From Treponema sp. (lineage in GTDB: Bacteria > Spirochaetota > Spirochaetia > Treponematales > Breznakiellaceae), in the NCBI GenBank assembly GCA_009782495.1, contig WRIX01000017.1, forward strand, positions 1-32,591: 32,591 nt of DNA. The letters are read 5' to 3'. The stretch's first letter is position 1. The number at the start of each line of letters is the position of its first letter. The notes under the pieces are model-generated. The model worked only from the letters and a program-made list of their open reading frames with translations. It had not been told where the DNA came from and did no database searches. This document shows, one piece after another, positions 1-9,449 of this stretch. Made by a program: the position numbers and the translations under genes.

Positions 1-3000
1 GGTCAGCTGGTACAGGTCGTCGTATTCGTAGTCCTGACGTGTCTGGTAATCGTATGCGTTGTTGGTATACCGTTCCACGTTTCCCACGGCATCCAGTGTA
101 TACTCAATATCCTGGTACGCCAATCCCTGCGGGCCCGTTGTCGTTATCCCGCTTAGCCATCTGCGCGCCGGGTCGTACCGGTAGGTGGTTCTTATCCCGT
201 TCCCGTACTCAATAAACACCCGCTGGCTGAACTCGTCGTACCCGATGTTCTTGACATACGTAAAGGTCGTCCCGTTCCGTTCCCCCGTTACCTCGTTCAC
301 CTGTCCGCCCTGGTTATACCCGTACCGGACGGTTTCCTTGTCCGGAAACCCGATACACTCCAGTTGCCCCAGGTAGTTGCTCCGGTACGTAAACTCGTAC
401 GCCACACCCGCAGGGTACAGCAGTTTCCGGGACTCGTCCATGTGCAGGATGGTTCGTGTTTCGGCGGTGGTTTCGCCCAGGGCGCCGTAGCGGTACTCGA
501 TATGCCCGCTCTCGTCGGTTACCCGGACAATGCGGTTGGCGCTGCCGTACGGGGATCCGGGCGGCCCGTACTCGTACACGGTGTTCTCGCTTGCAGGGTA
601 CGTGATTGCCGTCAGCCGGTTCATGCCGTCATACTCGTAATAGATTGCCGTCCCTTTACCGCGCAGGACGGTGTCGCTTTCTTCGATCAGGTTACCGGAG
701 CGGTCGTAGACGTATTCTTTCCGCCCGATATCAGGGCTTGTCAGGGCGGTTCTTCTGCCCATTAAGTCGTACTCGATACTGAGTACGTTGCCCTGATAAT
801 CGACGGCGGCCAGCATCTCACCGATGGCGGTATACCGGTAGGTTGCGCCGGTCAGTTCATTACCGGTACGGCTGTTCCGTGTTACGGCGGTAATGTTCCC
901 CCGTGCGTCAGACGTTTGTACGCTGACGTTCCCCAGGGGGTCGGTAACGGTTACGACGCTGTGGCCGTCTGCTATGGCGTAGGCGGTACGCTGGGGTGCG
1001 CCGTCAGGCAGGGTTACCGTTGTAGGTCTGTCCTGTGTGTCGTATTCGGTGAGGGTGGGGTAGCGCATCGCGTACACGCTGTCGTACCCGCTTTTCCGGG
1101 GGAAGGCGTACGTAACGACGTCTTCAAGGCTGCCGCTTAGCGCCTCCAGGAAGACGCTCTGTCCCTGGGCAACGGTTCTGCCTTTGCCGTCCACCGCAAC
1201 CGGCCCGGCGATATTCCATCCTGCCAGGTCTGTACTGCCGTCCCACACGGCGCCGTCCTTGGCGGTAATCAGGGGCCGTCCCAGGCCGTCCACGGCGATA
1301 ACCGTTCTGATACCACCGGTATCACCGGGATCAAAGCTCACCTTATTCCGGGTTACTGCGTACCAGCGTCCCCCTTCCGGCGTAGCATAGGCATACGTAA
1401 CGGCGGGTATAGCGCCGTCGTACGGGCTGTACACTGCACTAAGCCTGCCCTGCTCGTCGTACGTGTAGGTTATGGTCTGGTTGTTTTCGTCGGTTTCTTT
1501 TGTTTTAACACCCCACAGCGGATCCCAGGCGATGTGCGACTCGTACGGGCCTACTCCCGGCCCGCCCCGTGTTATGGTAACCGGGTACTGGTGGTGCTCA
1601 CGGTCCCATTCATACGCACCCCAGGAGGAACCGACGTTCTCGATCCGCTCCAGGTTGCCGTAGGGATCCCAGGTGAGCTTCGTGGTAAGGTCGGATTGGG
1701 TCGTTGTTTCCTGTCCTTTTTGCGTCTGCAGGATTAATGCGCCGGTCCGCTGGTCGTACGCTCCGGTACGTCTGCGGATAAGCGTTGTGCCGCTTTCCAC
1801 GGTTATCCCGGTGGGGTGGGCGTGGAAATACGCCGTGCCGGGTTCCCACCACGTTATCTCGGCGGTCAGATCCGGCGGTTTCTGTGTTCCGGTTAATACC
1901 GTGTCGCGTATCTTTGTGACGTTCCCGTATTGCAGCGGCCCTGACCTGCTGTTGTCGTACTCGTAATCCACCGCCGTTGTCATGGCGGTGGTGTTCTGTC
2001 CGTTTTCCCACACCTCGGTGGTTACCTGCCGCTGCAGCGCATAGGGGGCGTCACGGTATGCGTAGGTGGTCGTCCTGCTCCATTCATGCCCGGTTTCATC
2101 GGAGACGACTTCCTGTACCGGCAGCCCTTTCAGGTGGTACACACCCCAGGTAAAACGTTGTACCCGTTTGGTTTTGTCAACCGGGGAGCGTACCGTTACC
2201 GTATCGAATCCGTACTGTTCCTTTGCAACCCGGTCGTAGTGACCGGTGCCGTACACTATCTCGGTTGTCCAGGAATGTTCGCTGTGATACCCCAGCGGCG
2301 CTTCACCGCGGGCAAGCCGGTCTGTATCTCCTTCGCCGTCTTCCCGGGTAACGGCACTCATGACATATTTCGACTGGGGCATCTGGGGGGTGCCGGACAT
2401 ATAGGCATAGTCCACGGCGGTTCTGCCTCCCTGCGGATGGGAGATCGTCCGCAGCAGTCCGACACGCCCGGACTTGTTCAGCCGCACATATATATCAGTG
2501 CTTCCTGCAACACGCAGTACCCGGTCCGGCAGTCCGTTCCCGTTGATATCAATCATCCTCACCGTTACCTGGTTGGTAAACGAACTCCAGTTGATCGCAC
2601 TCCCGGCTGAGAGAGGGATATTGATGTATTGACAAACTATGGGTATCCATATTGATATTTGGATCGACACGTCAAGTCCGCCCGACAGCCCCCAGGAACT
2701 CGACAGGGAATAATCAAGCGCATCCATTTCGCTCAGGTCAAATTTCCCCAATTCCAGGTTCTGTATTTTATTTTCCACGGTAACTGTTCCAAAATACGGC
2801 AGCGAGGAAAAACCGTCTGCCGGAGGATTGGCGTCGGTTCTCATCGTTTCGGTAAGTCCCAGCAGCCCGGTTTGCCAACTGGCAAGGGGAAACGGTATAA
2901 AATCGGCAAACGTAGAACCAAGGTTAAACGCCACTTCAATATAATCAGCATTCGCATGTTTTCTGACTTTATCGGGCAAGCCGTTACCATTGATATCAAG

Positions 3001-6000
3001 CAGCGTTTCCGTGGCTGCGGTGTGGGAATCTGAAACGGTAAGCGAACCGGACATCGAAACAGAACCGCCCGCCTTGGCTTCACGCGCGCTTCCCGGATCA
3101 GCGCTTCTCCAGGCTCCCAATGAAATGGATATCCCGTTGCTGACCGTTTTCCCGGAACCGAGATAGCTCTGCCCCCAGGCATACCCGCCTTCGAATTCGC
3201 TTCCGATGTTCAGAAGTACAGACCCGCCGTCAATAAAATCGGGCAAGCCGTCCCCGTTGATATCGATTAACCCCCGCTCCTGGGTAGTTGTCCCGTTAGA
3301 CCAGTTTCCCCCGCCGCCTGCCGAAGGACCAAGATCGCTGCTGGGTTCTGTGCTGCCGCCCTCGCCGTTTTGTGTATTTCCCTGTAACAAACCCCGTGCA
3401 GTGCGGATAGCATAATAGGATCCGGTCGCGCTCACCGTCAGGCCACTGGTTGAAACCGTTGCGTAGTTCCGGCTTACGTCTCCTCCGTTTTTCATGGAAT
3501 ACGTCTTCCCAAAGGCCGTCCCGGTTCCCGATCCTACTCCGGGCGTTATCAGCAGTTCCTTGCCGGCAACCTGCACGATATCGGCATAGCCGCTGCCATT
3601 AATATCCTGTACGCTCTGCCACTGATACGCATAACTATCATTGGATCCCGATGAAATCCCGATGGGCAGCATACCAAGACTGGGGGTAAACACCTCGTCA
3701 GTCCCTCTGCTGTAACTTTTATTCAGCGACCCCATAACCAGCGAACCGTATGCCGCGGCTGGTTGCTTCATTCCCCGTATCTCGTTATAGGCATTCCCGC
3801 CGATACGGTTGGTGTGTATCAGATCGCCTGCTATCCAGGGGGCGTAAAATACCCAGAGCGTTTGGATGTTTCCCACCTTGGCGAGGCTAACCGGCCCGAC
3901 AAGCACGTGTTCCCCGTTCAGCGCCTGTCCGGTTTCATAATCGAATTCTATTGACCAGGTCCCGTCTTCCAGTTGATAGGCAGGCTGTATCAGCGCATAC
4001 AGCGGCGGCTGGGCCGACTCCGTTCTCAGTTCTTCCTGTGTTATACTCCGGGCACGTATCCACTCACGGTACAGCTTTGCCTCACTGAACGGCTCCGCAT
4101 TATGCAGCGCACTCGCTTCCTGCCCTTTAAACCATATCCCGTAATACCACTGCCGTACCCCGCCGGGCAGAAGCTCAACCGTTTCCATCCGGTACTCTAT
4201 GGTTTCGAATTCGCCGGTTGGTACAAGTTCGTCTTTCGGTTTTCCTTCTGCATCTGTGGCGGCACCATATCCCGGGATGTTCGTCTCATACGACGGCGCA
4301 TGAGCGACCACGTCTTCTATACTAAAATCGTCTGCTGAGTTCCAGGTATAGTCTGCGGCAATAGTGACCGTATACCGCTCAAAGCCGCCGTTGTGAAGCG
4401 CGGTAAGAAAGGTCACGGTGTTGTTTTCTACCGGAAACACCCCGTCTTCAAAATATCTGATACTCCGCCGTACGGTAGTCCACCCGCGGATGTATAAGGC
4501 GGTATGTACCAGATCGAGCATGGCTTCCTGCATAGCGCTCAGCCCGCTTGTTCGTACTACCCTGTACGCATCCGGTGCCGGTTCAGTCCCGCCGTCAGGC
4601 TCCTCCGCTGCATAGCAGGAAAAAAAGCCGCTGGATACCACACCGGCGATACGCCGCCGTACCGTTTCCTGTTCTTCGCTTGTCAGCGCGTCCGTATTCA
4701 AACCGTTCGGCTGGCCCCCGACTACCTGGTACGCCGTCTGCAGCATAAATGCTTCACGAGCTGTCGGTATGGTTCGCAGCAGCGTGTCGTACCAGCCCTT
4801 GCTAATATGTATCCACGGTTCCTCGGTAAGCCAGTCCCACCCCGCTATCGTTGCTTCCAACTCCGCCGTTTTTTCCGGACTTAACCGTGTTAGTTCTTCC
4901 TTATATCCGCTCAAATGCCATACCTGCCGGTACTTGTTTTCTGTGTCCGTAACGACACATACCCTGTCGGTACTGCCGTGGTTAGCTTCTATAAACGCCC
5001 CCGTCCCAACAACGGTGCCGGCCAGCGATACTGCTCCGGTTTCGGTATCAAACAACAGATCGTCCCCGTCATAGCTGTCAATAAGAAACACCGTTTCAGA
5101 ATTCCGGTACCATCCCACACTCCCTTCCTCGGCCGTCACCACAGGGCTTTCAGCTTCATCACCATAGAACCAGCGGCCGGTCGCTTCGTCGTACTGCGGG
5201 TACACCGCTTCATCCCGACCCGGAAGGAATACTGTATACAGTATCTCCCGCTGGTCTTCGTTCAGCATGCCTATCAATCCCAATAGTTGCGCTTCTATGT
5301 AGTTCCAGGTTTGTCTTTTTCTTATAGTCGCTGCAAATTCGTCAAATCGCTCGTGGTTAAACACCAGAATAGCTTTGCCCTGAAAATCTGTTCCTGCATC
5401 GAAAAAAAACGCATTGTCGCTGTACAAAGCGATGAGCCGTTCATTGTCCAGGTAATCCTGCATACCAAGCGCCGCTTCGTAGTCCCTGTTGACCCTGCAA
5501 AAACCCAGACCGGCATCATAATAAGAATAATAGGCGAACAGCGCCTCCAGCGGACTTAAATGATAGTACGCTTCCGCCGTAAGAAAAGGGTAATCGTACG
5601 GCTCAGGCGACCATTCGTTTGGTATATAGAGTGTTGCCGCTTCTGCCGCAGCCTGTAACAGGTCAAAACCGGCTCTGCTCAGTACGCCTGGAATCATCTG
5701 TCCCCGCCTGGCCGCCCATGCATAGGTATCCCTGTCCAGCCAGCCGCGCGCCTTCCAGTCATGTTCAGTAAAAAAAATCGCCGTGTTGTTTCCCTGAACC
5801 GACGCTTCGTTATATAACATTCCCAATTTTTCCGGCATGTCTTCCTTCCGTGCAAAAAACACCGGATCCCGGTTGAGTCCTTCAAAGTAGCGCATGTTCG
5901 TATAGCGTATTGTTATATTCCACCTAATGTCGCTGCTGCCCTTGTCGTCATTCCGGATATCGTTCCCCGCATCACTGATAAAATACAGCGCATTCCCGCG

Positions 6001-8535
6001 ACCGACCGGCGAAAATGTTTTCAGCCCGCCGGCTTCTCCATCCCCCTTGTTCAGGGTATACTGTACCGCAAGTTCCGTCGCTCCATCCGTTCCCTTCCCC
6101 GTACCGGGTCCCCAATACGTATACAGCCGCACCCCGCTGTCGTTTAACGCACCCCGCGCCGGTCGTGCCTGCTGCTGCAGTTCAACCGTCCCCGACACCG
6201 GCGCACGCCATGCCCGAAACGGTACCTGCTGATAATAAACCTCGTCATATGCTTTCTTTTCCTGGCTGTCCAATACTCGTTCCATGTCTCCGGGTATCCC
6301 GGCTCCGTCTCCGGTACTCCGGTACCCCGTCTTGATAAATGATGTCCCCGTATTCTGCCAGTAAAACTCTTCTCCCCGTACGACTATATCCGCCAGGCCG
6401 TCCCCATTGATGTCCGCAAAACCGATCTCTTCAGTGCTCCAGCTTTCCTGGGTCGTTCTTCCACTATTAGGACCCACACCGCCAATCGGTAACCCTGCTC
6501 CAACGAACGTACTATGCCCATAGCTGTTCGAATTCTGAAACTCCAAACCGATGCTGCCAGGGCCCACTCCCCCCTCGAATCCCCAGGTTTCAGGATTATT
6601 CCCCAGATCAAACCCTTCCCCATTGTTCAATATTGCCTTCAGTTCCCCGCCTTCCATCCATACAATGTCGGGCTTCCCGTCCCCGTTGATATCTACAAGC
6701 GTCCGTTCCGTCTGCATGTACCCGCTGGTACCTCCGAAATTCTGCGTCCGGATAACCCGTATATCCGTACGATGTGACGGCCCTATCCCTGCTCCTCCGG
6801 ATATCATTCCTGATCCGCCGCCGCTTTCCCCGTGCCGCTCCTGAATCGCATGCCTGCCAAAATCCCACCGCTCCACATCGCCAAACAATACCGGCCGGCC
6901 TCGTGTATCATACTCGAACTCTTCATACTCAAACTCATACGCCCACAGGTATGCTCCGCCGCTTGTCCTTTCTTCGCCAAACTTCACTAACTGGGTCGTC
7001 CCAAAGTACCGCTGGGTCGTATACCCACAACGATAGCTCCTGATGCGTTCCGTCTTCCCATACAAGAACTCTATCCGCTCAAGCCGCCACCTCGTCTGCG
7101 CTACGTATTTCCCGCGCCCCGTTACACCAATGTCCTGACGCTCGCTCCTGGCATACTCAAAAACTACCCGGTACGGCCCTTCGTCACGGCTGTCCTTGTG
7201 TTCCGTATACCAGATCTCCGTCAGATAGAGCTCGCCTTCGTCCTGTGCATACTCATATCTGATCCGGTTCCCAAAACTGTCCTCCACACTTTCCAGCAGC
7301 CACCGGTACTTCCTCCCGGTATCAAGCCCCGCCCAGCTCGCATCGGAATCCCTGTCTGTCCCACGGCTCCCGTATACCCGCTTCGTCCCTCGCTTGTCCG
7401 TCACTTCCCAGTAATCAACCGGTTCCGTATAGTGCAGTATCCGCTCAAACGCACTTTCCTTCAGCGGCCGGTACCGGTACCCGCCGTTCTCCCTGCCGCC
7501 ATATTCCAGCACAACCCCGTCCAGCATGAACGGCCCTTTATTCCCTTCCCCCGCCGTATATTCAGGCAGCCCCCGCCGCGTGTCGTATGTTATCTCTCCG
7601 CCCGCTTCAAGACTCCACCCCTTCCCCAGTATCCCGTTCCCGCCGTCACTCGAATATCCCACCGCTACCGCCGGCGTCATCCCTGCACGCCCTGCAGGTA
7701 CCGCCAGCGTAAACCGGAAATTCGCACTCCCCATATGGTTCGCTTCCAACCCTTCCAACTGCAGCACCCCCGCAGACGGATCCGCCGCTTCCAGGCCTTT
7801 TATCGAATTGATATTAAAGCTTAACGGTTCAGGCCCTTCCGGCAGCGCCAGCGTCCCGTTGATCATGTCCGTAAAGTGTGTCGTCGCACTGATCAGTACC
7901 CGCGCTTCTTCGTCCACCCCAAGGCGTCTCAGCGCTTCCCAGCGTTCCTGCTCCGTATCAAAGTAGTACGTCGTTAATGCTTCCAGTACTGCAGGCTTTG
8001 CCTCCAGGCTTGCTTCATAGGGCAGCCTGATAACTGCTTCTGTCCGAAACTGCTGACCCGCAGGCAAAAACCGGTACCCGCCCCCCCCTGCCGTCGCATT
8101 GGCAAGCTGTCCTGTCTCCCCGGCTGCGAACAGTCGGGTAATTGATATTTCCGTATCTGCTTCCAGTGCTCCTGGAGGGATTTCTATTGACGCCTCTCCC
8201 AGAACGACCGTTCCCCCTGTCCCGGCACTTACCATGACAGACACGGTTTCCCCGGTCGGCAGAGCTTCCGGAGGTAGTTCATATCGCGGTTCGGTTATTA
8301 ATTCGCTGCCCAGGCGTTCTGCCCTTTCGGGTGCCGCACCCGGTTCAAGCTGAGCTTCGTCGTGCAGGGGAACGGCCATAGCTTCGGCAGGTACACGGTG
8401 GTCAGAAGCAGGCACACGAACGTGCAGCTTGTCTGGTGAAATCCGGAAGGCAGCGCTGCTTACACGATCCAGCCGTGTACACTGAACCGGCAGGAAGAGA
8501 CATGCTACGGCTACGGCACCGATTACCTTCTTCAC
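1..8535 (-). CDS. Giant exported SpvB/FG-GAP/YD-repeat (TcdB/Rhs-like) protein, C-terminus outside window
   Basis: The frame is open from a GTG at 8535 to the left edge (2845 codons); I read every codon and found no stop. An in-frame TGA lies directly before the GTG, so the start cannot be further upstream. The N-terminus (MKKVIGAVAVACLFLPVQC) is a signal peptide; Cys19 or Cys12 could be lipidated but neither lipobox is typical. Around residues 267-310 is the SpvB/TcdB N-terminal hallmark (PAGRAGMTPAVAVGYSS, then GNGILGKGWSL). Six FG-GAP/VCBS-like calcium-loop motifs of the form DINGDGLPD begin near residues 615, 708, 1644, 1758, 1847 and 1996. From about residue 2345 onward come YD (Rhs) repeats such as YTYDEQGRL and EYDLMGRRTALTSPD. 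In known SpvB/TcB proteins these parts form a shell around a C-terminal toxin; that tip is not visible here. Residues roughly 850-1640 match no domain I recognise. Toxin, adhesin or surface role is inference. Confidence 0.9.
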   Translation of the reverse strand, partial: MKKVIGAVAVACLFLPVQCTRLDRVSSAAFRISPDKLHVRVPASDHRVPAEAMAVPLHDEAQLEPGAAPERAERLGSELITEPRYELPPEALPTGETVSVMVSAGTGGTVVLGEASIEIPPGALEADTEISITRLFAAGETGQLANATAGGGGYRFLPAGQQFRTEAVIRLPYEASLEAKPAVLEALTTYYFDTEQERWEALRRLGVDEEARVLISATTHFTDMINGTLALPEGPEPLSFNINSIKGLEAADPSAGVLQLEGLEANHMGSANFRFTLAVPAGRAGMTPAVAVGYSSDGGNGILGKGWSLEAGGEITYDTRRGLPEYTAGEGNKGPFMLDGVVLEYGGRENGGYRYRPLKESAFERILHYTEPVDYWEVTDKRGTKRVYGSRGTDRDSDASWAGLDTGRKYRWLLESVEDSFGNRIRYEYAQDEGELYLTEIWYTEHKDSRDEGPYRVVFEYARSERQDIGVTGRGKYVAQTRWRLERIEFLYGKTERIRSYRCGYTTQRYFGTTQLVKFGEERTSGGAYLWAYEFEYEEFEYDTRGRPVLFGDVERWDFGRHAIQERHGESGGGSGMISGGAGIGPSHRTDIRVIRTQNFGGTSGYMQTERTLVDINGDGKPDIVWMEGGELKAILNNGEGFDLGNNPETWGFEGGVGPGSIGLEFQNSNSYGHSTFVGAGLPIGGVGPNSGRTTQESWSTEEIGFADINGDGLADIVVRGEEFYWQNTGTSFIKTGYRSTGDGAGIPGDMERVLDSQEKKAYDEVYYQQVPFRAWRAPVSGTVELQQQARPARGALNDSGVRLYTYWGPGTGKGTDGATELAVQYTLNKGDGEAGGLKTFSPVGRGNALYFISDAGNDIRNDDKGSSDIRWNITIRYTNMRYFEGLNRDPVFFARKEDMPEKLGMLYNEASVQGNNTAIFFTEHDWKARGWLDRDTYAWAARRGQMIPGVLSRAGFDLLQAAAEAATLYIPNEWSPEPYDYPFLTAEAYYHLSPLEALFAYYSYYDAGLGFCRVNRDYEAALGMQDYLDNERLIALYSDNAFFFDAGTDFQGKAILVFNHERFDEFAATIRKRQTWNYIEAQLLGLIGMLNEDQREILYTVFLPGRDEAVYPQYDEATGRWFYGDEAESPVVTAEEGSVGWYRNSETVFLIDSYDGDDLLFDTETGAVSLAGTVVGTGAFIEANHGSTDRVCVVTDTENKYRQVWHLSGYKEELTRLSPEKTAELEATIAGWDWLTEEPWIHISKGWYDTLLRTIPTAREAFMLQTAYQVVGGQPNGLNTDALTSEEQETVRRRIAGVVSSGFFSCYAAEEPDGGTEPAPDAYRVVRTSGLSAMQEAMLDLVHTALYIRGWTTVRRSIRYFEDGVFPVENNTVTFLTALHNGGFERYTVTIAADYTWNSADDFSIEDVVAHAPSYETNIPGYGAATDAEGKPKDELVPTGEFETIEYRMETVELLPGGVRQWYYGIWFKGQEASALHNAEPFSEAKLYREWIRARSITQEELRTESAQPPLYALIQPAYQLEDGTWSIEFDYETGQALNGEHVLVGPVSLAKVGNIQTLWVFYAPWIAGDLIHTNRIGGNAYNEIRGMKQPAAAYGSLVMGSLNKSYSRGTDEVFTPSLGMLPIGISSGSNDSYAYQWQSVQDINGSGYADIVQVAGKELLITPGVGSGTGTAFGKTYSMKNGGDVSRNYATVSTSGLTVSATGSYYAIRTARGLLQGNTQNGEGGSTEPSSDLGPSAGGGGNWSNGTTTQERGLIDINGDGLPDFIDGGSVLLNIGSEFEGGYAWGQSYLGSGKTVSNGISISLGAWRSADPGSAREAKAGGSVSMSGSLTVSDSHTAATETLLDINGNGLPDKVRKHANADYIEVAFNLGSTFADFIPFPLASWQTGLLGLTETMRTDANPPADGFSSLPYFGTVTVENKIQNLELGKFDLSEMDALDYSLSSSWGLSGGLDVSIQISIWIPIVCQYINIPLSAGSAINWSSFTNQVTVRMIDINGNGLPDRVLRVAGSTDIYVRLNKSGRVGLLRTISHPQGGRTAVDYAYMSGTPQMPQSKYVMSAVTREDGEGDTDRLARGEAPLGYHSEHSWTTEIVYGTGHYDRVAKEQYGFDTVTVRSPVDKTKRVQRFTWGVYHLKGLPVQEVVSDETGHEWSRTTTYAYRDAPYALQRQVTTEVWENGQNTTAMTTAVDYEYDNSRSGPLQYGNVTKIRDTVLTGTQKPPDLTAEITWWEPGTAYFHAHPTGITVESGTTLIRRRTGAYDQRTGALILQTQKGQETTTQSDLTTKLTWDPYGNLERIENVGSSWGAYEWDREHHQYPVTITRGGPGVGPYESHIAWDPLWGVKTKETDENNQTITYTYDEQGRLSAVYSPYDGAIPAVTYAYATPEGGRWYAVTRNKVSFDPGDTGGIRTVIAVDGLGRPLITAKDGAVWDGSTDLAGWNIAGPVAVDGKGRTVAQGQSVFLEALSGSLEDVVTYAFPRKSGYDSVYAMRYPTLTEYDTQDRPTTVTLPDGAPQRTAYAIADGHSVVTVTDPLGNVSVQTSDARGNITAVTRNSRTGNELTGATYRYTAIGEMLAAVDYQGNVLSIEYDLMGRRTALTSPDIGRKEYVYDRSGNLIEESDTVLRGKGTAIYYEYDGMNRLTAITYPASENTVYEYGPPGSPYGSANRIVRVTDESGHIEYRYGALGETTAETRTILHMDESRKLLYPAGVAYEFTYRSNYLGQLECIGFPDKETVRYGYNQGGQVNEVTGERNGTTFTYVKNIGYDEFSQRVFIEYGNGIRTTYRYDPARRWLSGITTTGPQGLAYQDIEYTLDAVGNVERYTNNAYDYQTRQDYEYDDLYQLT

Positions 8536-8548
8536 TCACTTAGAAAAC

Positions 8549-8570
8549 CACAAAACCCCTCTTTTGTCAA
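8549..8570 (-). promoter_or_regulatory. Possible promoter of the giant SpvB-like gene
   Basis: On the minus strand a perfect -35 hexamer TTGACA (8570-8565) is followed after 17 bases by a weak -10, TTTTCT (8547-8542, just beyond the listed span). A transcript from it would start about at the GTG codon at 8535, and no Shine-Dalgarno sequence lies close to that GTG. The -10 match is poor, so this is tentative. Confidence 0.35.
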
Positions 8571-9171
8571 TACATTATTATGTTTATTACTATAATTATG
8601 TGTAATTTCACCCTTCCCTTTTGTATAATCCCAGTGTTTGGAACGGAAAGAACTTAAAAGAAACTTACCTTTGAGTCTTTCCAGAAGCTTCAACAGATTA
8701 TCAAAGTTTTCTCATATATAACCATCATAGTAGCCTTGTTCTGAACTGAAATAAGTATCCCTACAAGCAAAATTAATGCAATGAAAGCAATTTCTTATTA
8801 CAAAAAGTGATAAAACAGCTTGAAAGTACTGATATTTGGAAAAATTCATGCTATTTTGCTTGACAGCCCGATAAATATAAGACATGCTATTAGAGGTCAA
8901 ATTTTGACTAGAAATATCAAAGTAGGGAGTATTGGATTGCTCAACCGTGAATCCAAAAGAAACAAATGAAACAACTACGGCGAAAACAGAATTTTTCAAA
9001 AACCTGTAATTTTACCTTATCTTCTTCTATAAAACCCCATTAATAAAATTTTTGATATTAATTACAAATTTTATCAGAAATTAGTTTAAGAGGGTTTTTT
9101 GTACTTTATAGAGAATATTTGTTGTAAAATCCAGCAGGCTTTTAATATTCAAAAAGAAAAAGGAGTATAGT
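8571..9171. other. AT-rich gene-poor stretch
   Basis: About 600 bases of very AT-rich sequence between the GC-richer giant gene and the plus-strand gene pair. It contains only one weak ORF (8712-8999, minus, listed separately). I see no transposase, tRNA, long inverted repeat or convincing terminator. The sharp composition change at about 8540 suggests the boundary of an accessory insertion, but no target duplication is visible. Confidence 0.5.
8712..8999 (-). CDS. Hypothetical small protein, possibly exported
   Basis: A 95-codon frame starting with TTG at 8999, with an AGG about five bases upstream as a weak ribosome binding site. The N-terminus (MKNSVFAVVVSFVSFGF) resembles a signal peptide or short membrane helix, and the C-terminal part holds three Cys residues. 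I do not recognise a family. The composition is as AT-rich as the surrounding non-coding DNA, so it may not be a gene. The frame lies upstream of the giant gene and reads in the same direction, but about 175 bases separate them and they need not be co-transcribed. Confidence 0.25.
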   Translation of the reverse strand: MKNSVFAVVVSFVSFGFTVEQSNTPYFDISSQNLTSNSMSYIYRAVKQNSMNFSKYQYFQAVLSLFVIRNCFHCINFACRDTYFSSEQGYYDGYI

Positions 9172-9372
9172 TTGGAAAAAGTTGCTTTGCAAAGAAATAA
9201 GGATGGTATTTCTCCTAAAAATCGTCTCAGTGGGGCATATATTTATGGTAGTAGAGGTGTATCTCCAAGGAATGTATTGACTAAAGCTGAATTTTATAAT
9301 GATGAAGTGATATCCATTAACTTATTATCTTCATTATATAAAAAGGCAAGGCGACTTCTTGAAAAAGGTTAA
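9172..9372 (+). CDS. Small hypothetical protein (66 aa)
   Basis: Starts with TTG at 9172, placed by a strong AAAGGAG six bases upstream; no competing start has a comparable site. The protein is basic, soluble in appearance, with no signal peptide or membrane helix. The middle is Gly/Ser/Arg-rich (RLSGAYIYGSRGVSPRN) and the end is a probable helix (INLLSSLYKKARRLLEKG). I recognise no family. It lies 77 bases upstream of the two-helix membrane protein gene on the same strand, so the two probably form a transcription unit. AT-rich codon use matches its partner and differs from the giant gene next door, consistent with an acquired module. Confidence 0.6.
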   Translation: MEKVALQRNKDGISPKNRLSGAYIYGSRGVSPRNVLTKAEFYNDEVISINLLSSLYKKARRLLEKG

Positions 9373-9449
9373 CCATTTAATTTGATAATATAAGTTCACG
9401 TTAAGCATTGTTGTTTTCTGGGCATCAATTTTTTTAGAAAAGGAAATAT

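Noticed and set aside
185-8353. Many plus-strand and other-frame minus-strand ORFs of 60-210 codons within 1-8535
   Set aside because: All overlap the single 2845-codon SpvB-like frame, which carries every recognisable motif. They are byproducts of its GC-rich codon use.
8564-8596. Plus-strand TTGTCA with TATAAT at 8591-8596 as a promoter
   Set aside because: Spacer is 21 bases, too long for a sigma-70 promoter, and no gene starts close downstream.
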